NCBI GenBank assembly: GCA_016758965.1
Contig: JAEPRB010000017.1
Coordinates: forward strand, 274,582-338,581
Direction: 5' to 3'
DNA: 64,000 nucleotides
Source of the DNA: Circinella minor
Lineage: Eukaryota; Mucoromycota; Mucoromycetes; Mucorales; Lichtheimiaceae
Positions 12,358 through 25,316 of the stretch are shown piece by piece; positions within the stretch are counted from its first letter, which is position 1; the number at the start of each line of letters is the position of its first letter. The position numbers were made by a program, and so were the translations under genes. The notes under the pieces were generated by a model. The model had not been told where the DNA came from. It saw only the letters and a list, made by a program, of their open reading frames with translations, and made no database searches.

Positions 12358-14104
12358 TGTTTTGTTTTATTCTCATTGAGCGGATATTTTTTTCTGTTCA
12401 ATTACTTGCTTAAAATGGATTAGAAATTTTGGCGGGTTAAAAACTTTCATCAAAAATTTATAAATATACTTCTTTTCCTGCCCGTGCGTAAGAATATTCT
12501 TTTCTACTATTGTGTTTCCATTACTTTAAATGATAAATGTGACACATAAACTCTTTTTATTTTAAGAAAAAATGTTTATCATGAACGTGTAAATAAATAT
12601 CTATCAAGAATTATAATTGCTACATAATAGATAAAAAAAATAGACAATGATAGTGATGTCATGGCAATTACTTTTGTTTCCTAATGAGCTTTTATAAATA
12701 TATAATAATGACTTTCGTCGGACCCAACGGAATCCCTCACAAAAGAGGGTAGATTACTATGATATGTATGTTATGCCTCGTTCACCTGACAGTTAGTAAA
12801 TGGATCATGTGGATGACTAGAAGTGAACTTGCAAATTAGCGGGGTAAAAGACTTATTAAGCAACGTTCCATGCTTAATACGTTAAAAAATGTGATACGGA
12901 ACCGGGGTTGTTGTTGTTTTTTATTGCAACACATGATGTATTTTTTTTTTCGATGGTTGTACGATTCGAATAATAATCTTTCATACCAATCAATCATTTT
13001 ATAATAAATCGCTATACAAAGAAAGAATCATTTCTATTCAAAAGAAGAAAAAAAGTGGGGGAGAGGAAAAGGTTCGTATAAACATATTTCGTATGCTTTT
13101 TTTGTACGAGCACGAGCCTTATTTTCGAGAATGGCACAATACAACGGGATCGATCTGTCGTACAGTTGTATTGCTCAAATAAGTAAAGACGTAAATAAAG
13201 AAAGGAAGAGCGAAAGAAAAAGAAAGACCAAAAAGAAATGATAGAATAACATTGATATAAAAGAATCAGTGCGCAGCGCAAAGAAAAAAAAAACGATCTC
13301 TGATTTCGGTCTTTAACCTTATAAAGAAAAAATTATATATCGATTTTTATTGCTTCAGATTTCAATTAAAAGAGGTACAAAAGAAACATTTTGTGTCCTT
13401 TCTTTATTAAGTAGCTAGTAGTGGGTTTCTTTAAGTATTAGTACTGATATTATTACTATTATGTAAAAAAAAATATAATTATTGTTTTTATTATTTCATT
13501 ATAAACCTAAATACAAACACAACAGCATCATCCATTAATTTCTCATATTATTATTTTCTTTCTTCCCAGTTTGTCATGTGGAGAAATTAGAGAACCGTGT
13601 AAGTAAAACATATACTTTTTTTTCTGGTATTCTATATATGCTTACAATGTAAAAAGAAAGCGATATAATGGTGATGATGATAAAGATAAATGATTATGTG
13701 CGATGTATGCATGTGCATGCTTCAAAAAAAATCAGTTTCAGTCTCTTATACACAGCAGACAGATACTTTTAACGCACACATAATCATATTATAACATTAG
13801 AGTTAAAACCCGGTGGATTCGGTGGTACAATCTTGTTTTTATTACTATGGCAGCAGAGCCACTCAAAAACTTATCTCTCCCCCCATTAAACATATTATAG
13901 CAAAAAAAAAAAAATCTATATAAGGGACAGGTTAGGGGCTGGGATTGGTGACACCAAGTAAAGGATGGTCTTTTGGCTATTGCTATTGGAGATGTTTCAA
14001 ATCGCAAGGTTCAACGAAAAGGATGCGTGTTCAATGGGTTCCCATTACCAAAAGGACGGACGGGTTTGGTTCCATGTCAACTCTCCTTCTCCTCTTTCCT
14101 CTCT

Positions 14105-14163
14105 TCTCTTTCTCTCTCTCTTTCTCTCTCTCTCTTTTTTTTTTTCTTTATTTTTATTTCTTT

Positions 14164-14204
<41 letters not shown>

Positions 14205-14220
14205 TTTTTTTTTTTTTTCA
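14105..14220. repeat. CT-rich microsatellite tract followed by poly-T
   Basis: Interrupted CT repeats with one long uninterrupted run at about 14165-14198, followed by long T runs. It creates Ser/Leu/Phe-only open frames in all three plus-strand phases, which are artefacts of composition. Confidence 0.85.
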
Positions 14221-14961
14221 AAACTTTTTTTTTTGTTCTTTCTTTTAAACTTCTTTCAACTTAACTTTTTGGTTCATGTCCGACAAGTAAAATAAAAGGT
14301 TGCTTTTTTTCTTTCTAAAAACGCTATCGTGCCCACAACATATAAATAAATAGTGCCAATTTAAGAGGAAACAAGCTTGTAGGTATTGCAGTGCAGCTCT
14401 TTTATTATTGTTATTACTATTCTTACTCCCCCAAAAAAAATGACTTTTACTCCCCCACGCGCATTTTTGCTTCTTTAGAATTCACTAAAGCTTTTTTTTT
14501 TCAACCTCTTTTATTTTGACAGGACAGAAATAATAATAATACTTTGGCGGTATATCAGTAGATTAATAACGAAAAATAATAACGAAAGAGAGATAGATAT
14601 AGTTTATATAAAACAACAACGATAACAACAACCCTCAACGTTATCTTTATATAAAAAAAAGGAAAAAAAAAGCTTGCGGTGGTAGCGAGTTAACCTGCCA
14701 ACAATAACTATAATATAACAATCAAAAAGATAATACATGGAATATATATAATAGATTATATCTAATATATTCATATATCTGGATCTCTTTTTTACAAGTT
14801 TTATTTTTTCTTTACCATATTACAATATATATACTCTTTATATAAATAACAACAACAGCACCAACAGCAACAATAACAATAATAATAATAACAAGAACTC
14901 GTCGTTATCTTGTTTCTTAAAATAACAGTCTTTACTTTCTCACGAAACATTCAAATTCTCA

Positions 14962-17457
14962 ATGTCAAACGAATCAACAGAAGCATTACCAGAATCATCG
15001 ACTACGGCAGCAACAGCAGATAATAACAATATACAAGGAGAACCAAGTTCAGACGGACCGGTAAAGATTTAAACAATGTGAATTGATAAAGAGAAAGAAA
15101 TGAAAAGAAAGAGAAGAAGAGAAAAGAAAAAAAAAAGATAATAAAAGGACACTTTACAGTAAACTTAATATTTTTTTTTTCTATTTTTTTTTTTTTCATA
15201 TATAGCTCACACCTTTTTATGAACAACTTTTAAATGTTTCTTTCCCAGATAGTGTAACAGCAATCGAACACTGTCGTGATCTTTGTGCTCAATTTGGTTT
15301 TACTGTCAAACAAGAAGCAAGTACACATCGAGTAAGCCTATCATCACTAGTGTATACCTTTTTCATATACATATATACTTAAATAATTTATAATCCATGC
15401 TTTTTATTTAGAATATTTATGTATATTGTTCAAGAGAAGGTCTTCCAGACTCTTTACGTAATCCAAAAGCAAATCCAAAAAGAAAACGACCTTCAAAACG
15501 TTGTGATTGTCGTTGGCGTGTTGTTCTTTATGAATCTAATGGTCATTGGGAATTTCGTAAATCATTAAATCCAGATGCAGCCAAACATAACCACGAGCTT
15601 ATGCGACCTGAAGATATTGACCGTAACTGGCCTAAAAAGGTCATTGATTTGATTTATGAATTGGCACGCACTAATTTACCTACGTCCGATATTCGTTCAA
15701 AAGTACAACAAGAATTTCCAAATATCAGTTGGAATGAACGACGGTTTTATAATCGATTATCTGAAGAAAGACAAAAGATTAAGCATCGTGAAGCTGCTGT
15801 ACGAGCACGACATTTGACCGAAGTATGGAGTCGTGTATGTATGGCTGCAGCCGGTAACGAAGAGCTTTCAGGTTATGTTGAAAATGAAATCACAAAGGTC
15901 CTTTATCAAACGTGCCAAATGGCAAAATTGGACTCTAATTCTTTGCATTCTCCAATGTTCGCCGGCGAGCAGCAGGAGGAACAACAACAGCAAAATGAAT
16001 CACAATCTTCTTCTATATCGGAAGCATCATCATCAAATACACCTCAACTTTCCGTAAGCAAATCATGACATAATTTAATTATTTTTATTATTGACAACAT
16101 TTACTCTTTTTATTTATTGAAGCACTGCGGAAATCTTGTTCAAAAACTAACGTATACTCACATGTATATATATTTATAGAGGTTAGGAACTATTGATATG
16201 ACACCTTCTCCATTAGCAACAGCAGGGAAAAAAGCACCAGGAGGTTCAAACCGTGGTCAACGAAAAGGGTCACAATCTAAGCAAAAGACATCTATAGCAG
16301 CAGGTCCTACAGCCATAACAACGGCAACTACGTTCCCGACAACGACTTCGGCTATGACAACGGCATCTTCAATTGTTAGTAAACCGCCTGACCCACCTAA
16401 AGGTTTTACCACTGTAGTTATTCCACAAGCTACCTATTTTGTAAAAATACACAGTCAACGTGTTGCCAATGAAATTCAGTTAACACGAAATCCTCGAAGG
16501 TCTAGATCAATTTCAACATCTGAAGAAGCTATCTCTAATAGCAGTGATATTATGCCCCCCGCTCGAAAATTATCAAGACGATCTACTGGTACACCAAATG
16601 CTTATCCTGGACAACAGACTATACGACCTGCACCACCACATCACCATCATCATCAATCATCATCACCTGATATAAATGTAATAAATCGAATGCAACATTC
16701 ATCCATTCCAACTTCTGTACAACATCAACAGCAGCATACGGAGCAACAAAGGTCATCCATGTTAGATGCACAACACCAACAACAGTCATCAACCAATTTC
16801 GTGTATCATACTGGATATGATAATCAAGGCATACCCATACAATCAACTATTCCTGGTTATGAATTTCATCGATTTCATCAATCTTATAATATGTCACCTA
16901 CAACACCTCAAGGATCACAGCAAGGAACAGGAGGTTTTGCACCACCACCGCAACCGCCTCCTAGTGGACAGGAACAAACTCACGATAATACGATGCAACC
17001 CTCATTGCAATCTTTTAATCCTTCGAATTCTGTTGTCCGAACTACTAACGAGCCGACAATACATCCCGCACTTCAATCTAATCCGGTAACGACGCACAGG
17101 CCACCACCTACGGCTACCATGAGACGCGATTCCGCACAAGGGATGTATCCATCATTAGTTTCTGCTCCTGGTGTATATCAATTAGCTGCAGCAGCAGCTG
17201 TGGTAACATCTCGTGAAGAAGAAATGCGTCAGCAACAGCAACAGCAGCAGCAGCAACAAGAATCATCACCCCAACAACAAAATCAACAAGAGGTTATTGA
17301 TAGTAGGGATCGTAATATATATTTACATCAACACTCTGAACAACAACAACAGCAGCAGCAACAGAATAATCCAATCATAGCATCATATCAAGCAAGTCAT
17401 GCACCTGATACACCCATGCCAGGACGGGAACATCATGATTCTGAATCATCTCATTAA
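14962..17457 (+). CDS. FAR1/WRKY-GCM1-type zinc-finger DNA-binding protein
   Basis: Exons 14962-15060, 15206-15331, 15412-16053 and 16180-17457 join in phase to 714 residues. Residues about 34-140 form a FAR1-like DNA-binding domain. It begins with a helix reading SVTAIEHCRDLCAQFGF, and the candidate zinc ligands are the Cys of YVYCSREG, the Cys pair of KRCDCRW and the His pair of KHNHEL. This C-C-H-H set on a four-strand fold is the WRKY-GCM1 superfamily, which includes plant FAR1/FHY3, Mutator-type transposases and yeast Aft1. A basic helical region follows (residues about 145-215). The long C-terminus is low-complexity, Gln/Pro/His/Thr-rich with several polyQ runs, as in transcription factors. 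No transposase catalytic domain is present, so a nuclear regulator is inferred, possibly domesticated from a transposon. The target genes are unknown. Confidence 0.75.
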
Positions 17458-20400
17458 GCTCTCTTTCATCACCACTCTCCTGTCACAAACAGTTTGAGCA
17501 GGAAAAAAAAAGCAACAAAAAGAAAAAAAATATTATATCTATTTGCTCATTTTCTTTTTTAAATTCATGGCAAAAAAAAAAAAAAAAGAAAGAGAAAAGG
17601 AGGGATTGTATTATTCTTATTGTAAAGAGGATGGATGAACAAAAAAAAAAACTACTACACAGTGTGATATAATTATTAGGGGCAATGTAACAAAAATTTG
17701 TTTCATATCTTTTTATATAGATATTTGTATTATGAACTTTTATTATTTTTATGTTGTAATATGTGTATATGAAAAAATGGATAAAAAGAGAGAGAGAATA
17801 TCATGATATTATATTGTTGGGAGTTTTGTCCTTTTTTTTTGTGTTGAAGATTTATATATTTTTTATATTATTAAAAAACTTCCATATGTAATTTATATCA
17901 GGTTTTCTTTTTGTATGCGTATTGGGTTGAAAATGAGTTGGCTTTCATCTTTGTATAATGGAATCATTACATCGGATATCTCCATATCATTGCTGACAGA
18001 AAAAGAAATGATGTATTCAGATTTGATAAAAGTTAACTAGTATATATGAACTTCTATTGGGTTAATGACAGTTCATCGTCATCTATTTAATCAAGATAAA
18101 CAAGAGACTTTATTGTGTGTCTTGTACTACATCAGAAGATGGGTACCTTTAAAAGATGTCAAAACCTCTTTCCTGTCAATAATTTTATTACTACGTATGT
18201 AACGCAAAACGGTAAAAATCTAGACAAAATTATTCATGTGAATTCCACACAAAAATGATCATGGGAATGATGCATTTATTCGACTTTACAAACATGACAA
18301 AACATTTGTGTATATTGTGTATCTGTACTTACTGTGTACAGTATCATATTTTTTTTTGTCTCTCCAATAACTATGAATTGTTATGAAATTTCTTTGTTAC
18401 ACAATACGTCTTTTTTTAGACAACTTGCTTTTATATATTAGGAGAAATTAACGTTATGTCATTTATACACTTTTTTTGCTGATCAAAATAGCACGCATGA
18501 GTACTGCAACGTATAGGATTTATAGAACAAGTGTTTATATTATATTGATCGGTTATCGCTCAATGAGTTTTCTTTCTCAATAAACAGACAAGCACGTTGT
18601 TTCACAATAACAAGGTTTTATTTCAATAGGAATTTTTGTTTCTTATTATTAATACCTCGTTATATTTTGCATATAGATTCATTTAATTAATAAGTATATA
18701 TTGTAGATATATGAACTATGCTATTAGTACTGCTGTAAATATTTTAAATTGCAATCAAACTACGTACTGTGGACTAATACTGGTGCTATGTATATAGGGC
18801 TGTTCACAAGCAATTTTTTTTTTGAAAGTTATCCAACACATAAATCCTATAAATCGAACTATGAGCGTGGTCATACGTAGTACAAAAAATATTCATTACT
18901 GTCGAATGGGGCCACTTAAGAAGACAGACAGTTCCATTATTATTGTTGAAGTTATGAGATATAAATGGAAAAAAAAAAAAAGAAAACAGAAATTAATTTG
19001 GAATAAAGAAAGAAGTGATGGCGTGATCTATATATTGGGTAACAAAAGCAATCTAAGAAAAAAGATCGATTGATTTTTTTCCCCCCACCATTTTTTAATT
19101 TGCGAGTCTAATAATTAATAAAAAACGATTTTTAAAAGTGTGATTATATGTATCCAGTTTTGTAGAAGTGCAATTGTTGAGAAAATATTTCATGTATAAA
19201 AATCAAATGTAATAAAGAAGTCTGTATATAATTTTATCATATTATATGTCAAGAAATGCTTAAAATCTCATTAATGTTATGATCTTTTAACAGATATTGG
19301 AAAAGACAGTAGTAGTAGTAATAGCAGTATTGTGAGTGAAACACGTGTATAATTTTATTTTTTTTCTATAATACGTACGTACGTAAAGTAAAATGATATA
19401 CTATTTCTCTTTTGCCATGTTGAACCAAATTTTGCTAACTTCTCTCTACATTTTTAAAAGACTGTTGCATATTTCATATAAATTGGACTATACAAGCTGT
19501 CACCAAGATGGGATATAATAAATAGTCAACGCGTGTCCTCCTGTACTATACTTTTTTTTTTTACAAAATAAAAACTGCATAATATACTCAATCATAAGAA
19601 AAAAAGCACACCCCAACCTTTTTTTTTTTATTATGATCTATCGTTGAAAATTTTGGTCATAGCATTTATACGTAGTAGCTTTCTATATCTTTGACCTCTT
19701 GAATTATTATTATCGGAATTCTGATATAAAATTAATTGCTTGCTCCTTTGAATTCAACAGTATACAAAGAAGGAGATAATCATTAAAGTGATAAAAAGAA
19801 ATAGGGAAAAGAAGGAGAAACCTCAAGTGAATAATAATAAGTTAAAATCCCACGTTAAAATTGTTGTTATTCATTTAAAAAGCATATGGGATAAAATTTA
19901 AGCAAAGCGGACCGTTAATCCCATTAAGGTGTTAGGGGTGGGGTTCCAGGAACAGGTTTCATAAAGCAAAAAAGATAGTGCCAAATGTGTAACTAATTTT
20001 TGAGTGGGGATTGAAACAAATATTGGATGAACGAATGAGGTAAAAAAACGATTATCTGAGTTGTTGTGAGTGGATTCAAATTAAAAAAAAAATAAAGGAG
20101 ATCTTCCTTTCCCCAACACAAAACGAAGGGGTCTGTGTGTGTGAGAGAGAGAAAGAGATAGAGATAGAGAGGGGCAGTAGTTAAGCACATGTCATATATA
20201 ATAATCTAAATGCTATTGCTAAGAATATAATAAGAGAGTGTATAAGAAAAAAAAAACAATCGGGTGATTATCCATTCTTCAGCTTATTCCAAATCAAGTT
20301 TAAAAAACATTATGCTATACACCCCGCGAGTTTGGATGTAACCTTTATATATTAAAAAGGGTGCGAGTTTTCAAAAAAGCACAAGTCTTTTTATACGAGA

Positions 20401-20489
20401 AAAAATAAAGTGACATCTTAACTCGCTTCTTTTCACTTCATTTCACTTTTCTTCTTTCTCTTCTAATTACACTAATTCAAAACCAAATC
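17458..20489. other. AT-rich intergenic region
   Basis: No gene is supported. It holds poly-A and poly-T runs, a run of tandem ACGT words at about 19373-19385 (ATACGTACGTACGTAAAG), and a GA-rich stretch at 20139-20171. The last 150 bases look like the promoter of the alcohol oxidase gene. Confidence 0.55.
20344..20357 (+). promoter_or_regulatory. Putative TATA region of the alcohol oxidase gene
   Basis: The TTTATATATTAAAA stretch lies about 135 bases before the ATG at 20490. It is followed by a pyrimidine-rich leader at about 20425-20465, a common layout in fungal promoters. This is sequence resemblance only. Confidence 0.35.
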
Positions 20490-23012
20490 ATGACAGATCC
20501 CAACCGAAGCATTGTCGCTCCAGCTTTTGAATTAAGTGAAGATCAGCTTGCTGTCTTGACAGCTACCATGGATACCTTCGTGGCGCAACTTAATGACAAA
20601 GAAGTTCAAGAAATGATTGAACAGCTTTGTGGCCATGACAACAGCATTCATACACCCGAAGATATCAAGGAATTTGCCAAATTATCCAACACTGGCATGG
20701 ATAGTTTACCTCACATCAAAGCATTTTTAAACCGTGCTCTTGCTGCTGATAAACGTCAAGAATTAGCCATGATTTTGTCTCTGTTATCCAAGCGCGCTGG
20801 TTCATTGGTCCTGACAGGTCATTATAAACCTTTCCAAGATTTATCTCGTGAAGAACGCGAAAAAGTTGTTTTGAAATGGAAGAATTCATATATTCCTCAA
20901 CTCCGTTTGTTGTACAAACTTTTCTTTTCTACTTCTTGTCATCCTACTTACGGTGCTAAGGGTAGTGAATTACATCGTGGTATGCTCTATAATGTCAGTC
21001 ACACTGAATCTCAAGACAAACCTGCCCCAAAAGAACGTTATGAAATGCTTAAATATGAAGATTTAGTTCCTGAAACTAAATTCGATGCTATCGTGGTTGG
21101 TAGCGGTGCTGGCGGTGGTAAGTGTAAAAAAAAATTATGTGCTATATATAATATATATATATATTAAAGTTTGATTGATGCGAAATGTGAAGGGAGGCAC
21201 AGTCGTTTACACTAAAAATGGTTAAGAGCTAACCAATTTTTATAATTTTTTTGTAACAAAGGTGTAACCGCTGCTGAACTTGCAAAGGCGGGTAAATCCG
21301 TTTTGGTCATTGAAAAGGGTGTCTATTACCACGAGGACGAAATGGAAATGGTTGAATCTAACGCTTTTGCCAGTATGTATGAATATGGCGGTTTCTTCTC
21401 TACTTTTGAAGGAGCTATCAATGTTTTAGCAGGTAGTGTTTTTGGTGGAGGAACTACTGTTAACTGGTCTGCTTCTCTTAAGGTAAATTATTAAACATTT
21501 ATAAACATTAAATAACTATTTATAATAATAATAACAATCTAAACTTTATTTTTATAATATAGCTTCAACATTATGTACGCGAGGAGTGGGCAAAACAAGG
21601 CTTATCTCATTTTGTTTCTCCCAAGGTAAATATTATCAACCATTACTAAATATAACATACATATATATATATATATATATATTCATCAATCTAACATTTT
21701 ATATGTGTATATTTTAGTTTTCTCGTGATTTGGACCGTGTTTTTGAGCGTATCGGTGCAAGCACTGCCGGTATCAAGCATAATGGTCCCAATAGCCTTCT
21801 TATCAAAGGTTGTCAGTAAGTACAACAAATGTTTCAGCTTTTTTTTTATAAAAAAATTAGTAAAAAAAAAACTTATTTTTAATTATTATTACTTTTATAA
21901 CTATTGTCATTTAAAGAGAACTTGGTTATCATGTTGCTGATATTCCCCAAAACACCGGTGGAATTGATCATCAATGTAACTTTTGCTTTGCAGGTTGTAA
22001 AGATGGTATCAAAAACAGTACTATGAACGCATGGCTTCGTGATGCCAAGGCACATGGCGCAAAATTCTTGGATCGCTCCAAGGTGACTCGTGTCTTGGTC
22101 GAAAAAGGACACGCCGTTGGTGTTGAAGTCATTGTCAACTATGATAAGAAAGTGACTATTCGGGCAGATCAAGTCATTGTTGCTGCCGGTTCCCTTCATA
22201 CTCCTAATATTTTGGCCCGTTCTGGCTTGACCAATAAGAACATTGGTCAGAATTTGCGTTTGCATCCATGCAGTATCACCTTTGGCTTCTTTGATCAAAA
22301 CATTGACTGTTTTGAAGGTTCTATCATGACCGCTGTTAGTAATGTAGCTGAAAATACTGATAATGGAGGTTATGGCGCCAAGATTGAAGTGCCTTGTTTG
22401 CATCCTGGTAGTTACTCGACCGTTTTGCCATGGCGAAGTGCTGCTAACCACAAGTCCTTAATGGCTAGATATCGCAAGTGTGCACCCATGTTGATTTTGT
22501 CGCGTGATAAGAATTCCAAGGGTATCGTTCGTACTGATAATAAAGGTAATATGGTCGTTGATTATGCTCTTTCTAACCATGACCGCAATTCGATTTTGGT
22601 CGGTATCATTCGCTCCCTTCAAATCTTGTGTGCTTCTGGTGCTCGTGAATTGCATACAGGTCAGTTTGGTGTCGATCCATTTATTTTCAACAAGGATGAA
22701 GAATCACGTGTAGATAATCCACGATTTGAAGAATGGTTGAAGAAAGTACGCAAGTATGGTTTGCCACAGGATGGTGCTGGTATTTTCTGTGCACATCAAA
22801 TGGGTTCATGCCGTATGGGTATTTCTCCCAAGATTTCGGTTGCTAAACCTACTGGTGAAACTTGGGAAACGAAGAATCTGTATATTTCGGATGCTTCCTT
22901 GTTCCCTACTGCTTCTGGTGTAAATCCCATGGTTACCACTGAAGCTATTGCTCTTCATGTTGCTGACAGTATCATTAAGAGCTCTACTGGTTCAGCTGCA
23001 TCTAAGCTCTAA
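20490..23012 (+). CDS. Long-chain-alcohol oxidase (GMC oxidoreductase family)
   Basis: Exons 20490-21117, 21262-21482, 21563-21625, 21718-21815 and 21917-23012 join in phase to 701 residues, the usual size for fungal and plant long-chain fatty alcohol oxidases. An N-terminal FAO-type helical region (about 200 residues) precedes the FAD-binding Rossmann motif VVGSGAGGG, which is split by intron 1 and followed by VTAAELAKAGKSVLVIEKG. GGGTTVNWSAS, CNFCFAGCKDG and the C-terminal CAHQMGSCRMG with ASGVNPMVTTEAIALHVAD are GMC/FAO signatures. The enzyme oxidises long-chain alcohols to aldehydes, reducing O2 to H2O2, and supports alkane or wax and fatty-alcohol use. In other fungi it sits in peroxisomal or microsomal membranes. 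The sequence ends SKL-like (ASKL), which is a good type 1 peroxisomal targeting signal. Confidence 0.93.
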
Positions 23013-23682
23013 AGCAAACGAACAAAAATTATATTTACATATACGCTTATTTGTATAAAAATACCCCTCTGTTTTTTTTAATTTATTTGTTTCTGAATTC
23101 ACACACACACACACACACACACAAATTCAATAATATTATTATATTGTATATCGCCATAATATACAAATTTGTTTTAACTTTTTTTTTGTTTCTGTGTACA
23201 ATTTTTTTCGTTGTTATTATAAGAATGAATGCTAGAATTGACTAAAAAAAGATAACATACACAACAAAAAAAAGTAAGTTAAGATATAAAAAAACGAGAT
23301 AATAAAGGAAAAAAAAGAGAGAGAGAGAAAGGATGAAGCTGAGAGCGAGTAAAGAAAGATTTGAAGAAAAATATGAAATATGAACAAGATAGGGGGCTTT
23401 TTTTGTGATGATTATATGATTGAAAGTTTGTGTGCGGATGCGTATGTGTTTGTGTGTGTGCGAACAGAGAGAGAAAAAGAGAAACGGTTAAATCATCCAC
23501 ATATTTTTTTTATCCAAATATATATATTCAAGTCATATACGTGTCTTATTTATATATACTCGACAAATATATATAAATATAAGAATACATAAAATGATAT
23601 GTGTTTATCTGTAAAATAACGTGAGAAAGGGTAGAGAGAAAGAGAGGGAAAGAAAGAGGATAAAAAAAAGTATAGAGTTTCA
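23013..23682. other. Intergenic region between convergent genes
   Basis: It contains a CA microsatellite at about 23100-23122, GA-rich stretches at about 23310-23345 and 23460-23485, and TA-rich DNA. No gene is seen. The two neighbouring genes end towards each other here, so both 3' ends and terminators should lie in it. Confidence 0.6.
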
Positions 23683-25154
23683 TTAGAAATCATTCGACTT
23701 TAATTTCTTATTGTTGCTAAGATCTGTCATATTATTCTCATCATTGACCTTTCGTTTTTCATATCCTTTAGCAGGTGGAGGAACGTAAGAATTTCTGTTA
23801 CGACCAAGCTTGGGAGGAATCTTCCAAAAGTATTGCTTATCTTGCAAAGTACATTTACGTGCACTACGTCCCACATGAGTATATTCTGCACGACGCCATT
23901 CGACAGGATCTTCTTGACTATTGTAATAATACAAGTTTTCTTTAGGAGATCCGTCTGCTGTTTTGCCCTTTCTTACAATTTCACCAAAGAATGGTTTCTC
24001 TTTGAGTACTTTTCGAATATTTTCCATTAAGACTTGACGAGATTGGGATTTATACATTGGGTTGGTACTCATAATACGTGAACAAATATCGCTTACAGGC
24101 ATCGATGATTTACGTGAAAAGACTAACAATAATAAGTTTAGCTTATTTTTTTTTGTTCTATATTACAATCACACATACTCTCTCTCTCTCTCGAATTACT
24201 AAATATTTACCAAGAGCATCAATAATAACTTCTGCATAATCTACATTGAGTTTCTGTGCTTCCTCCTCCTCCTCCTCCCTGGAGTTGATTTGATCTTTAG
24301 GTTCAGGTGAAAGTGGTTGTTCTTGTGAATCCAAAACAAAATCTTCTTCCTCTTCTTCTTGCTTTGTTTCTTTAATTGCTGGTTTCTCTTCCCCAACTGA
24401 TAATAACTGATGTTGCTCAGCTGATTCTTCCAACTGTTGTACTTCTGCAGCTAATACCGGTTCATCATCTACAACGACAGCTTGTTGTTCTGATTCTGAG
24501 AATGATAGTTGTTGTTGTTGTTGTACATCATCTACAATATCATCGACAATCAATTCAGGTTCAAGTTGAGGTGAAGGGGGCGTAACAGGTCCTTGTTGAC
24601 GTCGATGAATAGGAATAACTGATTCATCCGGACACATAAAAGTGATCTTCGAGCCCAAAATATCAATCAAGACATCATCTTTTAATAAAATACGATCATG
24701 TTGACGATACAAGACATTATCAACCATTGCACCATTTAAACCAAGAACACGAAAATAATATTGGTGTGTGCTCGCTTGATATTCGATACGTGCGTGAGTA
24801 CGACTAATTTGACGATTACGTTTTCCAATCTTGATGGTAGCATTACCACCTCGGCCGATCGTAATATCTTCAGAACCTCCAACAAGTAAGATAGGTTGTT
24901 TCACAGGTCGTGAGACATATACAAAGTCGACAGATTCGTTATGGTTGCTAGGTTTAATTTCAGATGTGCCCACTAAATCATCAGAATGAACATGGGATTT
25001 TTCTGGTGGTGAATCAGGTGCATAATGTAACTCTTGTAAAGGTTCACGTAAAGGACTGAGTGGATTTTTCTGATGGTGTTGCTTTTCTGGTGGTGATGAA
25101 AGCCACTCTGAATGACGAACGGCTAAATAAAGAATAATAATAATCATTATTAAA

Positions 25155-25187
<33 letters not shown>

Positions 25188-25316
25188 ATTGTTATATATT
25201 GATTAAATAAAAAAAATAATAAATAGAATTAATAATAAGATGTCAATTATATTATTAAATGGATTCAATTAACTGAATAAATAAATAATAATAAAAAACT
25301 TACCTTGGTTTTCCAT
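23683..25316 (-). CDS. FHA-domain protein, Tos4/Plm2-like
   Basis: Minus-strand exons 25316-25304 (13 nt), 25122-24211 and 24122-23683 join in phase to 454 residues, starting MENQAVRHSEW. Residues about 80-170 form a forkhead-associated domain that reads phosphothreonine peptides: the hallmark residues are GRGG, the RQISRTHARIE loop and a later LNGAMVDN. A Gln/Glu-rich acidic middle follows. The C-terminal 145 residues are a separate conserved region, probably winged-helix-like, with PFFGEIVRKG, YTHVGRSARKC and QYFWKIPPK. FHA plus this C-terminal region suggests the Tos4/Plm2 group of chromatin-bound cell-cycle regulators, targets of G1/S transcription in yeasts. That family placement is from resemblance; the FHA call is firm. 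The 13-nt first exon makes the start dependent on a correct intron 1. Confidence 0.75.

Larger units (their letters stand above)
9408..14961. other. Long AT-rich gene-poor region
   Basis: I find no gene that I can support. The sequence is AT-rich with TA microsatellites and long T and A runs. Open frames such as 11015-11287 lack domains and splice context. A moderately GC-richer patch at 13930-14090 is open in several frames at once and runs into a CT tract, so it is not a convincing exon. The part after about 14400 is probably promoter and 5' leader of the gene starting at 14962. Confidence 0.5.

Noticed and set aside
14105..14295. Overlapping 90-115-codon open frames on the plus strand
   Set aside because: They are translations of CT and T tracts (Leu/Ser/Phe only) in all three phases.
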